From the NCBI RefSeq assembly GCF_001279525.1, contig NZ_LGDY01000090.1, positions 62,001-126,000 on the forward strand: 64,000 nt of DNA. Reading direction: 5' to 3'. The stretch comes from Nocardia sp. NRRL S-836 (GTDB lineage Bacteria; Actinomycetota; Actinomycetes; Mycobacteriales; Pseudonocardiaceae). Below are positions 27,577 through 35,420 of the stretch, piece by piece. The notes under the pieces were generated by a model. It was not told the DNA's origin. It saw nothing but the letters and a program-made list of their open reading frames with translations, and searched no databases. Position numbers and translations under genes: made by a program. Numbering within the stretch: position 1 is the first letter of the stretch; each line of letters begins with the position of its first letter.

Positions 27577-27880
27577 TCAGTCCCTGATCTCCATCGTGCG
27601 GATCTTGATCCATGCGGCGGTCAGGCGCTCCACCAGCGTGGACGCGAGCCGTTCGCTCCGCCCGCGCTTGGCGTTCCACGTCTGTTCCACAAGTGGAACG
27701 CCAAGTTCCGGTGTCACGATGCGCTGCTGCGTCTGAAGCGGAGCGGTCAGGAGGCGATCGGGAGGTTCCGCGCGGCGGCCTTGTGCTGTGCGCGGAGCGC
27801 CTTGAGCGTCGGGTAGTACGGGCTGTGGGCGCGAGTACACCCCCGTATCCGGAACCTCCAGCCGCCGGAAGATGACGAGT
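27577..27880 (-). pseudogene. Remnant of one or two minus-strand genes
   Basis: The last 46 codons (27577-27717, ending ERLTAAWIKIRTMEIRD) look like a real C-terminus and are followed by a perfect terminator. Upstream, coding-like text switches frame: RLEVPDTGVYS in one frame, SPYYPTLKALRAQHKAAARN ending in a stop in another. The pattern fits one or two small genes broken by indels. I do not recognise the family. An inverted repeat built on GTTCCAC/GTGGAAC lies inside (27671-27702). Confidence 0.45.
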
Positions 27881-27954
27881 CAGTAAGCCGCTGTCCCGCT
27901 GGCCCATCCCCGTCCTAACCGCCTGTCGCCGAGCACAGTGACCTTGCACTTGAC

Positions 27955-27985
27955 CGGCAAGGACGCCTCCCGGCAAGGACGCCTC
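27955..27985. repeat. Tandem 15-base repeat
   Basis: CGGCAAGGACGCCTC is present twice (27955-27969 and 27971-27985) with one base between. It looks like a recent slippage or duplication in non-coding decay sequence. Confidence 0.6.
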
Positions 27986-28024
27986 TTGGGGCTCCGCCAC
28001 ATCTCCGCCATGACCACCCATATT

Positions 28025-28116
28025 ATGGAATTCCATGAGCGAAGCTCACAAGTGAAATTCCGCAAATATGCGGAATTTTGACTGGTCTTACCCTGCGCTA
28101 CACACTGCACTAGAAT
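28025..28116 (+). promoter_or_regulatory. Promoter region of the AT-richer gene: two palindromes and a leaderless -10
   Basis: ATGGAATTCCAT (28025-28036) is a perfect 12-base palindrome. A second dyad with 10-base perfect arms AAATTCCGCA/TGCGGAATTT occupies 28055-28078. Both share the GGAATT core. Downstream TAGAAT (28111-28116) lies 7 bases before the GTG at 28124 with TTACCC about 18 bases further up, the geometry of a leaderless promoter. The palindromes are probable operators of an unknown regulator. Confidence 0.55.
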
Positions 28117-28123
28117 CACTGAA

Positions 28124-30409
28124 GTGGCAGGCACACTACACTACCGACTAAAAGTCACTCACATCTATCAACGTCGTTTCGAGCAAAGCGAACTAGCCGA
28201 AGCCTTGAAGACGAGTCATTGGTACATCATTACTAGACGACCAGCCGTCAGGATAATTGAAGGTTCGGCAAACCTCGACAATAAAATAATGACAGTAGAT
28301 GTGACTACAAGTGCCGATCTCGCCAGCAGCCGATTGACGCGGACGCTCGGTCTTGATTTCGGAAACTCCCAATCCCTAACAGATTTCCAAACTTACGAGA
28401 ATGGTGCTTATTTTTCTGTCAATATTGATGGAAGGATCATGCATGGCGATGCATGGACACTTGCTTCACTACTTTCTCGGGCAGATAAAGAACTTGCGGC
28501 TCAAGAGGTTCTCTACATCGGCGAGGCATTCGGAACAGACGGTTCGACCAATGTCTGGAACCGCGTAAAAGCACACGAAAAGTTACAGCGCATATACGAA
28601 CACCATGCCGATTACGATTGCGACATATTTGTGGCGCCGTTGTCTCTAGAGCGTTCACACTGGGTTGCCGATGATCACATTAGTGACGCTGAGCCTGGGT
28701 TTGACCTAGAGGGATATTACAAGCACTTCGCGACCTACGATGGCGCGATCCGTAAAGCGTCAGTAGACCTGATTGAACACAGCCTTATATCCCATTTCAC
28801 TCCCTACTACAATGAGAAGTTAATTGAGTGGCGCCGCGAAGAACCAACTAAAAGTATGCGGCTAATGAGAGAAACGGGTTTCCGTTTGATGCAAGTTCAC
28901 CTAAGTGGATGGTGGGGTCTGGCAAGATTTTACTCTGGCAAGGTACCTGATAAGTTCCGCAGCCATCTAATTTTACACGACTTACCACCAGTACCACGAC
29001 GTCCCACCTTTCAGGCTATCGCGGCTGACCACATTAGTGACTCGGGACCGAGTGGAATGATGGTACGAGAGGGACAGGCACTGCTTGAAGATGCTGCGGA
29101 ACGAACTGGCGTTACAATACGGGTCTTCGGCGAGCAGGCACCAAGTATGCGTAAACCACCAGGTTTGGTGATGCCAGCGGTTCCTCTTCCGAAGAGCAAA
29201 AATTCTACTGCCTCCGACAACCTTCGCTCTAGCATCACTCAGCAAAGAGAAGAAGCCGAGAAGGAAAATGCGCCGATCGACCATCCCGGAAAGTCTACTT
29301 ACGATCCTAAAACAGGAACTATCGTAGCCGGAGTGCACGCCGATGGCACTATAGAGCGTCGCCGCCTACACAATCCTTCTACCGGAACAATAAATTCAAC
29401 ACTTATTTTTGGCGATACCGGAACCGGACGTTCGAATCAATTATTACTGCTTACAACAGAAGCGCTAATGACCGGATTATTCATACCTGCAGTAGCAGAT
29501 GTTGAAGCCAAAGGTAGTTGGAGAGAAAACTTCGGCACAGATGAGAATAGTCGCTTATTTGCCGCCGGCATAGAGGAATCAATCAAACTTCTTTCTAATC
29601 TGTGTGGGGTGATGGATTCTCGCGCAGGCGAAAATGCCTACAAGCGTCCGACTCGTGAATCCCCTGCCGTCATGCTTGCCGTTGATGACGGAGATGCACT
29701 TCTCCGCAGTGAGCGCAGCGCATCGCTAATCATGAAGATATTGTCCGAGGGTGGTGCGGTCGGCATAGGCATATCTCTAGTGCTGGGTGACATCCTTGAA
29801 TTCGAAGATAGTCGGCCATTAATGTCAACTTTGATGACCGCTGACTACAAGTTTGCCTATACACCACGAGGCCGGGCGATACTAAGGTATCTGGATGCAG
29901 AATTCGGCCCGAAGCGCACCAGGACATGGAGCAACAACGACGATGTCCCTCTCTTCGTGGTTCACCAGGACGGCAATAACGCGGTGCTCGGGTTTGCCGT
30001 CGCATGGCTTAACGCCGAAAATGACGCGGACTCCGCCAAAAGGTGGGCCAACGAACAAGTCCGGGACCTTCGGCAAAGCTTGATCGGAGATTGGCGGCGA
30101 GTCGGTGAGTCTGCGGAATCTTTCTGGAATATGGATTTAGTTCCCAATCGATGGTTTCTTCGCAGACACGACGACGTCTGGCTATTGGTAGCGGCGCAGA
30201 CGAATATGATGGACTTGTCCGGTCCAGACCTAATCGAGTGGGCGGAAGCTCAGATCGAGGCACGATACGAAGTCGATCTAACAGCCTGGCAGGTCGGCCC
30301 TGGAGTTAGAGGATCAAGATCCTCGACGTTTTACATTGAAGCCAGCGGTGGGATTTCCGTAAAAGACCGATCGGAAACATTCAAACGATTTATCGCCAGT
30401 CTCCATTGA
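28124..30409 (+). CDS. Orphan P-loop (HerA/FtsK-like) protein with a YIG-motif N-terminal region
   Basis: A 761-residue protein whose gene is strikingly poorer in GC than its surroundings (25 of 60 bases at 28261-28320), with AT-ending codons, so it was acquired recently. The N-terminal part (about 1-345) contains LYIGEAFG at 130-137 and later R147 and HEKLQ (151-155), resembling the second half of a GIY-YIG nuclease site, but I see no GIY strand. A charged linker (about 350-395) leads to an ATPase-like part: GDTGTGRS at 430-437 is Walker A with Arg for Lys, VMLAVDDGD at 516-524 is Walker B-like, and GGAVGIGISLVLGDIL (543-558) resembles the HerA/FtsK sensor strand. The start is a leaderless-type GTG. 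A role in mobile-element conflict or phage defence is inferred from architecture and setting only. Confidence 0.8.
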   Translation: MAGTLHYRLKVTHIYQRRFEQSELAEALKTSHWYIITRRPAVRIIEGSANLDNKIMTVDVTTSADLASSRLTRTLGLDFGNSQSLTDFQTYENGAYFSVNIDGRIMHGDAWTLASLLSRADKELAAQEVLYIGEAFGTDGSTNVWNRVKAHEKLQRIYEHHADYDCDIFVAPLSLERSHWVADDHISDAEPGFDLEGYYKHFATYDGAIRKASVDLIEHSLISHFTPYYNEKLIEWRREEPTKSMRLMRETGFRLMQVHLSGWWGLARFYSGKVPDKFRSHLILHDLPPVPRRPTFQAIAADHISDSGPSGMMVREGQALLEDAAERTGVTIRVFGEQAPSMRKPPGLVMPAVPLPKSKNSTASDNLRSSITQQREEAEKENAPIDHPGKSTYDPKTGTIVAGVHADGTIERRRLHNPSTGTINSTLIFGDTGTGRSNQLLLLTTEALMTGLFIPAVADVEAKGSWRENFGTDENSRLFAAGIEESIKLLSNLCGVMDSRAGENAYKRPTRESPAVMLAVDDGDALLRSERSASLIMKILSEGGAVGIGISLVLGDILEFEDSRPLMSTLMTADYKFAYTPRGRAILRYLDAEFGPKRTRTWSNNDDVPLFVVHQDGNNAVLGFAVAWLNAENDADSAKRWANEQVRDLRQSLIGDWRRVGESAESFWNMDLVPNRWFLRRHDDVWLLVAAQTNMMDLSGPDLIEWAEAQIEARYEVDLTAWQVGPGVRGSRSSTFYIEASGGISVKDRSETFKRFIASLH

Positions 30410-30501
30410 GTCCCAGTAGGTTGCGATATGCGAGATCGATACAACGTACATTAACTTCAGGCGCGGTCATGTAGGTAAAGGTGACATATCTCTCGGAGGG
30501 C

Positions 30502-30639
30502 TTCGTGTCATCCCGCCGACCTGGCTCGTCCCAACCGCGCGTGTCAAGGGGCACCTTCCGTCCACACGGGACTGCTGGGCTGGGTTTGCCCCCTTGACGC
30601 GTGTGGTTGCCCTCGTGGAGGTCGGCGGGATGACACGAA
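30502..30639. repeat. 138-base nested inverted-repeat element
   Basis: Perfect 21-base arms (30502-30522 and 30619-30639; each reads TTCGTGTCATCCCGCCGACC plus one base) enclose a second imperfect pairing, including GTCAAGGGG (30543-30551) against CCCCTTGAC (30590-30598) and AACC against GGTT. The whole can fold into a single long branched hairpin. It looks like a miniature inverted-repeat element or a structured RNA or DNA site, not a plain terminator. Confidence 0.75.
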
Positions 30640-31036
30640 ACCCGGTCCCCGCTGGTTCGCGAGCTGTCGACGGCTCCCGGTCATCCTGCTGGCCTGCCCG
30701 TCCGGCGGGGACATGATCTTGTGGCTTGCGGTCCCTGGCGGGGTCGGGCGGCCGCTGTCCCGCTCGCCCAGAGTTCAAAGATCTCAAGACCGGCTTTGGC
30801 TACGGAATTCAGTGGCGTTTCAGCAATCCTGAAGAATAGTAGAAAATAGGCAGCTTCTCCAGGCCGGAGCACCGTGGAAGTACACATAGCTCAACATTGC
30901 ATCTAATCGTCAAAATACCTCGAAACTGTGCTGCACTGGCACTGCTGACCTGGCTTCAGCGGCGGAGCGCACTGAGCGTGTCGGCGGCCCGCTGAGGGTA
31001 CGCGAATGGCAGCCGTTCTCGCAGGTAGACTTCGCA

Positions 31037-31073
31037 GCAGAGCCCCCGGCGATGGTCTTGCCAGGGGCTCTGC
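31037..31073 (+). terminator. Terminator-like hairpin
   Basis: Perfect 10-base arms (31037-31046 and 31064-31073) with a 17-base loop, followed by TTGTTCC on the plus strand. The transcript it serves is not clear; it could close the accessory region. Confidence 0.5.
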
Positions 31074-31220
31074 TTGTTCCATACATGTTCCAGAGACAGC
31101 CACAGAAGGCCGCAGTCAGCGACAGACGGTGACCTGACGACGTTGGCAGCATCGAAGCAGGTCAGGCCGCATATGAGGCCTTCAAGCAGGAACAGCGGAA
31201 CGGCACTGCGTGGGCGAGGT

Positions 31221-32105
31221 CTAGCCGCGCAGCTCCATCGTGCAGCACTTCGGGCCGCCACCCGACTTGCGCAGTTCCGAGATGTCCACCAGAACGGGCT
31301 CGAATCCCCGCAACGCCACCTGCTCGGCGAGGTGCGTGGCCTCGACCGGCATCACGACGTGCTTGCCGTCGGACACGGCGTTAAGGCCCAGGCAGACGGC
31401 GTCGTCGTCGTTGGCGATGACGGCGTCGGGGAAGAGGCGGCGGAGAACGGCCTGCGAGCCCGGCGAGAAGGCTTCCGGGTAGTAGGCGACCAGTGGGTTC
31501 GGGGACTGGTCGTCGAGCATGAACAGGGCCACGTCGAGGTGGTAGAAGCGCGGGTCGACCAGCTGCAGGGAGACGACCGGGACGCCGAGCACCTCCTGGG
31601 CCTCGGAGTGGGCGTGCGGGTCGGTGCGGAAGCCGGTGCCGGCCAGGAGGAGGGAGCCGGTCCAGGTGAAGTCGCCCTCGGCCTCGTTCACGGCGGTGGG
31701 CATGACGACCGACGAGTAGCCGGAGGCGAGGAACCAGCGGCGGAAGTGGTCGGCTTCCGCGGCACGCTGGGGGGCGCGGAAGCGGGAGCCGAGGACGCGG
31801 CCGTCGATGACGGTGCCGCTGTTGGCGGAGAAGACCATGTCCGGCAGGCCGGGGATCGGGTCGATGACGTCGACCCGGTGGCCCAGGCGCTCGTAGGTCT
31901 CCTTCAGGGCCGTCCACTGCTCCACGGCCAGCGAGGTGCTGGTGGGCCGGGTGGGATCCATCCACGGGTTGATGGCGTACTCCACCGTGAAGTACGTCGG
32001 CGGGCACATCAGGTACCGACGGGTGGTCGGCATGCGCGTCGGCGCGAAGGGTGCGGCGATGTCGAGCGTGATCGGCTCGCCCGGCCCGGAGATGGATACC
32101 GTCAT
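31221..32105 (-). CDS. Dimethylargininase / arginine deiminase-superfamily hydrolase
   Basis: A 294-residue amidinotransferase-fold enzyme. The family signatures are the N-terminal RRYLMCPPTYF, the NEAEGDFTWTG substrate loop with its acidic pair, the catalytic His in DPRFYHLDVALFML and the nucleophilic Cys in the C-terminal GGGPKCCTMEL. It is predicted to hydrolyse dimethylarginine or a related guanidine to citrulline plus amine. It starts at the ATG at 32105, divergent from an Lrp-type regulator across 66 bases, which is probably its controller. Confidence 0.9.
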   Translation of the reverse strand: MTVSISGPGEPITLDIAAPFAPTRMPTTRRYLMCPPTYFTVEYAINPWMDPTRPTSTSLAVEQWTALKETYERLGHRVDVIDPIPGLPDMVFSANSGTVIDGRVLGSRFRAPQRAAEADHFRRWFLASGYSSVVMPTAVNEAEGDFTWTGSLLLAGTGFRTDPHAHSEAQEVLGVPVVSLQLVDPRFYHLDVALFMLDDQSPNPLVAYYPEAFSPGSQAVLRRLFPDAVIANDDDAVCLGLNAVSDGKHVVMPVEATHLAEQVALRGFEPVLVDISELRKSGGGPKCCTMELRG

Positions 32106-32152
32106 GGATCGAAATGTAAAGGGCGGGATGACCGTCGAACAACGCCGCAGTA

Positions 32153-32160
32153 TTGCGCAA
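32153..32160. promoter_or_regulatory. Palindrome in the dimethylargininase/Lrp gap
   Basis: TTGCGCAA, extended to TATTGCGCAAA, sits 12 bases before the Lrp-type ATG in the only 66 bases separating the two divergent starts. It is a candidate Lrp/AsnC half-site cluster for local control. Confidence 0.45.
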
Positions 32161-32171
32161 ACTAGGGCAGA

Positions 32172-32621
32172 ATGTTGCGTGTGGACAGCATCGACCAGCG
32201 AATCATTTCGTGCCTGATGGCGAACGCACGGTCCAGCTACGCGGAGATCGGCAAGGAGGTCGGTCTCAGCGCGCCCGCGGTGAAGCGGCGGGTGGACAAA
32301 CTGCTGGACAACGGGGTGTTGCGGGGCTTCACGGCGGTGGTGGACCCGGAGGCGCTGGGGTGGGGCACCGAGGCGTTCGTGGAGGTGCACTGCAAGGGCA
32401 ACGTGGCGCCGCACGACATCCAGCACCGGCTGGAGCCGATGGCCGAGGTCAGAGCCGCCTACACGGTGTCAGGGGCGGCGGACGCGATCGTGCACCTGCG
32501 GGCCGCGGACATCCACCACCTGGAGACGGCGCTCGAGCGGCTGCGGGCCGTGGAGATCATCGACCGGACGGTGTCGACGGTGGTGCTGTCCCGGCTGCTG
32601 GACCGGCCGCCGGCGCCCTAG
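32172..32621 (+). CDS. Lrp/AsnC-family transcriptional regulator
   Basis: A 149-residue regulator. The N-terminal helix-turn-helix starts with DSIDQRIISCLMANARSSYA and continues KEVGLSAPAVKRRVDKLLDNG. The C-terminal RAM-type effector domain includes VEVHCKGNVAPHDI. The ATG at 32172 has little leader. Divergence from the dimethylargininase gene suggests it senses arginine or a derivative; that is inference from position. Confidence 0.9.
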   Translation: MLRVDSIDQRIISCLMANARSSYAEIGKEVGLSAPAVKRRVDKLLDNGVLRGFTAVVDPEALGWGTEAFVEVHCKGNVAPHDIQHRLEPMAEVRAAYTVSGAADAIVHLRAADIHHLETALERLRAVEIIDRTVSTVVLSRLLDRPPAP

Positions 32622-32630
32622 AGTCCGGGC

Positions 32631-33371
32631 ATGGCCGAGGTTCTGCTGGAGCACAACGATTCCGTCGCCGTGATCACGATCGACGACCCGGAACGGCGCA
32701 ACGCGCTCACGATCGATCTCTCCCAGGCGCTCGCGGACAAGGTCGCCGAGGCGGAGCGGCACGCCAACGCGCTGATCGTCACGGGGGCGCCGCCGGCGTT
32801 CTGCGCGGGTGCGGACCTCACCCAGCTCGGCAACTCCGCCGACGAGGGGCTCAAGCGGATCTACCGCGGTTTCCTCGCCGTGGCGAACGCGCGCATCCCC
32901 ACCATCGCCGCGGTCAACGGGGCCGCGGTCGGTGCCGGGCTCAACCTCGCGCTCGCGTGCGATGTCCTGGTGGCAGGACCGCGGGCGCGGTTCGACGCGC
33001 GGTTCCTCCAGCTCGGCATCCACCCCGGCGGCGGGATGACGTGGATGTTGCAGCGCAAGGTGGGGCCGCAGACGGCGACGGCCATGACGTTGTTCGGGCA
33101 GGTCCTCGACGCGGACGAGGCGGTCAGGACCGGCTTGGCCTACACGAGGGCGGAAGATCCGGTGCAGACTGCGAAGGAGCTGGCGAAGGCGGCCGCGGAG
33201 GCTCCGGGGGAACTCGTCCGGACCATCAAGGCCACTATGCGGGTGACCGATGTTCTCGACGACCACGGGGAAGCCGTCGAGACGGAGCTGCGGCCACAGG
33301 TTGCTTCGATCGACACTCCAGAGTTCGCTGCGAGGCTTGCCGCGATGAAGGCTCGGATCAGCGGTCGGTAA
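32631..33371 (+). CDS. Enoyl-CoA hydratase/isomerase-family protein lacking both catalytic glutamates
   Basis: A 246-residue crotonase-fold protein with the oxyanion-hole segments PPAFCAGADL and NGAAVGAGLNLALACD. Where hydratases have Glu in the GGGCEL and QPE segments, this protein has Asn (GAGLNLAL) and Phe (DARFLQLG). Classical hydration is therefore unlikely; isomerase, thioesterase-like or other crotonase chemistry is possible. It starts 9 bases after the Lrp-type stop and may be co-transcribed. A GTTAC-N5-GTAAC dyad follows immediately (33374-33388). Confidence 0.82.
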   Translation: MAEVLLEHNDSVAVITIDDPERRNALTIDLSQALADKVAEAERHANALIVTGAPPAFCAGADLTQLGNSADEGLKRIYRGFLAVANARIPTIAAVNGAAVGAGLNLALACDVLVAGPRARFDARFLQLGIHPGGGMTWMLQRKVGPQTATAMTLFGQVLDADEAVRTGLAYTRAEDPVQTAKELAKAAAEAPGELVRTIKATMRVTDVLDDHGEAVETELRPQVASIDTPEFAARLAAMKARISGR

Positions 33372-33373
33372 GT

Positions 33374-33388
33374 GTTACCTTGAGTAAC
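33374..33388. promoter_or_regulatory. Dyad upstream of korAB
   Basis: GTTAC-N5-GTAAC lies about 190 bases before korA. Another way to read it is TTACC paired with GGTAA a few bases on. It may be an operator for korAB, but the distance makes this tentative. Confidence 0.3.
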
Positions 33389-33581
33389 AGGTAAGAGGGT
33401 GACGTGTGCCGCATTCGGGTATCCGCTGGTAGTGCTGTGCTTACCGTGTGGTGAAGGACCCGGTGCGGCAGATGGGACTTTTTGTCTCGCCTAGTGGTAC
33501 ATGGCCCGTCTCGCGGGCGGTCCTGGCGACTACCCTCGCGGTGGGGCACAGCCACCCTTGGAGAGAGGTATCGGCGTAGGA

Positions 33582-35420
33582 ATGAGCACTGAGACCCGCA
33601 AGCTGGATCGCGTTGTGATCCGCTTCGCCGGCGACTCCGGTGACGGCATGCAGCTCACCGGAGACCGGTTCACGTCGGAAGCGGCGGCGTTCGGGAACGA
33701 CCTCGCCACGCAGCCCAACTTCCCCGCCGAGATCCGCGCACCACAGGGCACCCTGCCCGGTGTGTCGTCGTTCCAGCTGCACTTCGCCGACTACGACATC
33801 CTGACGCCGGGCGACCGCCCCGACGTGCTCGTGGCGATGAACCCGGCCGCGCTCAAGGCGAACGTCGTCGACCTTCCCGACGGCGGCATCCTGATCGTCA
33901 ACACCGACGAGTTCACCAAGCGGAACCTGACCAAGGTCGGGTACGACTCGAACCCGCTCGAAGACGCCTCGCTGGAGCGGTTCCAGGTCCACAAGATCGC
34001 GATGGCCACGTTGACCATCGGCGCCCTGGAGGAGACCGGCCTGGGCAAGAAGGACGCGGAACGGGCGAAGAACATGTTCGCGCTCGGCCTGCTGTCCTGG
34101 ATGTACCACCGGCCGACCGAGGGCACGGAACGGTTCCTGCGCGAGAAGTTCGCGAAGAAGCCGGACATCGCCGAGGCCAACGTCCTGGCGTTCCGCGCGG
34201 GCTGGAACTACGGCGAGACGACCGAGGCCTTCGCCGTCACCTACGAGGTGGCGCCCGCGAAGCTGAACACCGGTACCTACCGCCAGATCACCGGCAACAC
34301 GGCGACCGCGTACGGCATCGTCGCGGCGGCGCAGCGCTCCAAGCTGCCCGTCGTGCTCGGCACCTACCCGATCACGCCGGCGTCGGACATCCTGCACGAG
34401 CTGTCGAAGCACAAGAACTTCGACATCACGACCGTGCAGGCCGAGGACGAGATCGCCGGCATCGGCATCGCGCTCGGCGCGTCCTACGGCGGCGCGCTCG
34501 GTGTCACGTCGACGTCCGGCCCCGGCATCGCGCTGAAGTCCGAGACCATCGGCCTCGCCGTGATGACCGAGCTGCCGCTGCTGGTGATCGACGTGCAGCG
34601 CGGTGGCCCGTCCACCGGTCTGCCGACGAAGACCGAGCAGGCCGACCTGCTGCAGGCGATGTTCGGCCGCAACGGCGAGTCGCCGGTGCCGATCGTCGCG
34701 CCGCAGTCGCCGTCCGACTGCTTCGACGCGGTGATGGACGCCTGCCGCATCGCGCTGAAGTACCGCACGCCGGTGCTGTTCCTGTCCGACGGCGCGATCG
34801 CGAACGGTTCCGAGCCGTGGCTGATCCCGGACGTCGACTCGCTGCCCGACCTCACCGTCGAGTTCGCGACCGACCCGGAGAACTTCCAGCCGTACTCGCG
34901 CGACCCGGAGACGCTGGCCCGCCCGTGGGCCGTGCCCGGTACGCCCGGCCTGCAGCACCGCATCGGCGGGCTGGAGAAGCAGGACGTGACCGGCAACATC
35001 TCCTACGACCCGGAGAACCACGACCGGATGGTCCGCCTGCGCCAGGCGAAGATCGACGGCATCGAGGTCCCCGACGTCGTGGTGGACGACCCGAGCGGCG
35101 AGGCCCGCGTGCTCGTCCTGGGCTGGGGTTCGTCCTACGGCCCGATCGGCGCGGCCGCGCGCCGGGTCCGCAAGCTGGGCCTGCCGGTCGCGCACGCGCA
35201 CCTGCGCCACCTCAACCCGTTCCCGAAGAACCTGGGCCAGGTGCTGAAGTCGTACGACAAGGTGATCGTCCCGGAAATGAACCTGGGCCAGCTCGCGTTG
35301 TTGTTGAGGGCCAGGTACCTGGTGGACGCGGTTTCCTACACCAAGGTGCAGGGTCTGCCCTTCAAGGCGGAGGAGCTCCAGGACGTGCTCGCTGACGTGA
35401 TCAAGGGGGTGTCGGCGTGA
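33582..35420 (+). CDS. korA: 2-oxoacid:ferredoxin oxidoreductase, alpha (fused gamma-alpha) subunit
   Basis: Subunit of the 2-oxoglutarate ferredoxin oxidoreductase, which oxidatively decarboxylates the 2-oxoacid and reduces ferredoxin. Its 612 residues start at the ATG at 33582. The N-terminal gamma domain has IRFAGDSGDGMQLTGD. The alpha domain starts near residue 230 and includes GTYPITPASDILHEL, AEDEIAGIGIALGASYGG and TSTSGPGIALKSE. It overlaps korB by 4 bases. In actinobacteria this enzyme can replace or supplement 2-oxoglutarate dehydrogenase; substrate assignment rests on gene order and recalled similarity. Confidence 0.93.
   Translation: MSTETRKLDRVVIRFAGDSGDGMQLTGDRFTSEAAAFGNDLATQPNFPAEIRAPQGTLPGVSSFQLHFADYDILTPGDRPDVLVAMNPAALKANVVDLPDGGILIVNTDEFTKRNLTKVGYDSNPLEDASLERFQVHKIAMATLTIGALEETGLGKKDAERAKNMFALGLLSWMYHRPTEGTERFLREKFAKKPDIAEANVLAFRAGWNYGETTEAFAVTYEVAPAKLNTGTYRQITGNTATAYGIVAAAQRSKLPVVLGTYPITPASDILHELSKHKNFDITTVQAEDEIAGIGIALGASYGGALGVTSTSGPGIALKSETIGLAVMTELPLLVIDVQRGGPSTGLPTKTEQADLLQAMFGRNGESPVPIVAPQSPSDCFDAVMDACRIALKYRTPVLFLSDGAIANGSEPWLIPDVDSLPDLTVEFATDPENFQPYSRDPETLARPWAVPGTPGLQHRIGGLEKQDVTGNISYDPENHDRMVRLRQAKIDGIEVPDVVVDDPSGEARVLVLGWGSSYGPIGAAARRVRKLGLPVAHAHLRHLNPFPKNLGQVLKSYDKVIVPEMNLGQLALLLRARYLVDAVSYTKVQGLPFKAEELQDVLADVIKGVSA

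Larger units (their letters stand above)
27147..28020. other. Decayed stretch at the left edge of the accessory region
   Basis: No intact gene is supported between the membrane protein at 27059 and the P-loop gene at 28124. Base composition falls gradually toward the right. Visible items are a minus-strand gene relic (27577-27880) with its own terminator, a 15-base tandem repeat (27955-27969 and 27971-27985) and operator-like palindromes next to 28124. Short frames in both strands lack codon bias or starts. Confidence 0.6.
30410..31220. other. 811-base gene-free right flank of the accessory region
   Basis: No convincing gene. It holds the inverted-repeat element (30502-30639), a further GC-rich stretch to about 30780, an AT-richer stretch (30780-30950) and a terminator-like hairpin (31037-31073). 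Short frames on the minus strand at 30903-31261 have no codon bias or ribosome sites. GC content returns to the native level by about 31220. Confidence 0.6.

Noticed and set aside
27309..28036. Plus- and minus-strand frames of 65-216 codons in the decayed stretch
   Set aside because: They overlap one another, cross a perfect terminator or a tandem repeat, and lack start signals; only the C-terminal relic at 27577 is supported.
28500..28620. Full GIY-YIG nuclease domain in the acquired protein
   Set aside because: YIG, a downstream Arg and HEKLQ are present, but no GIY strand precedes them and the metal-binding Glu is not clear; kept as a resemblance only.
30502..30639. Retron or integron attC site
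   Set aside because: The fold is long and inverted, but no reverse transcriptase or integron integrase is nearby and the attC core triplets are not evident.
27000..31220. Integration into a tRNA gene with flanking attachment repeats
   Set aside because: No tRNA gene or integrase is adjacent, and I found no matching direct repeats at both edges of the AT-richer region.
30903..31261. Minus-strand coding frames right of the inverted-repeat element
   Set aside because: Three overlapping short frames, none with codon bias, ribosome site or recognisable motif.
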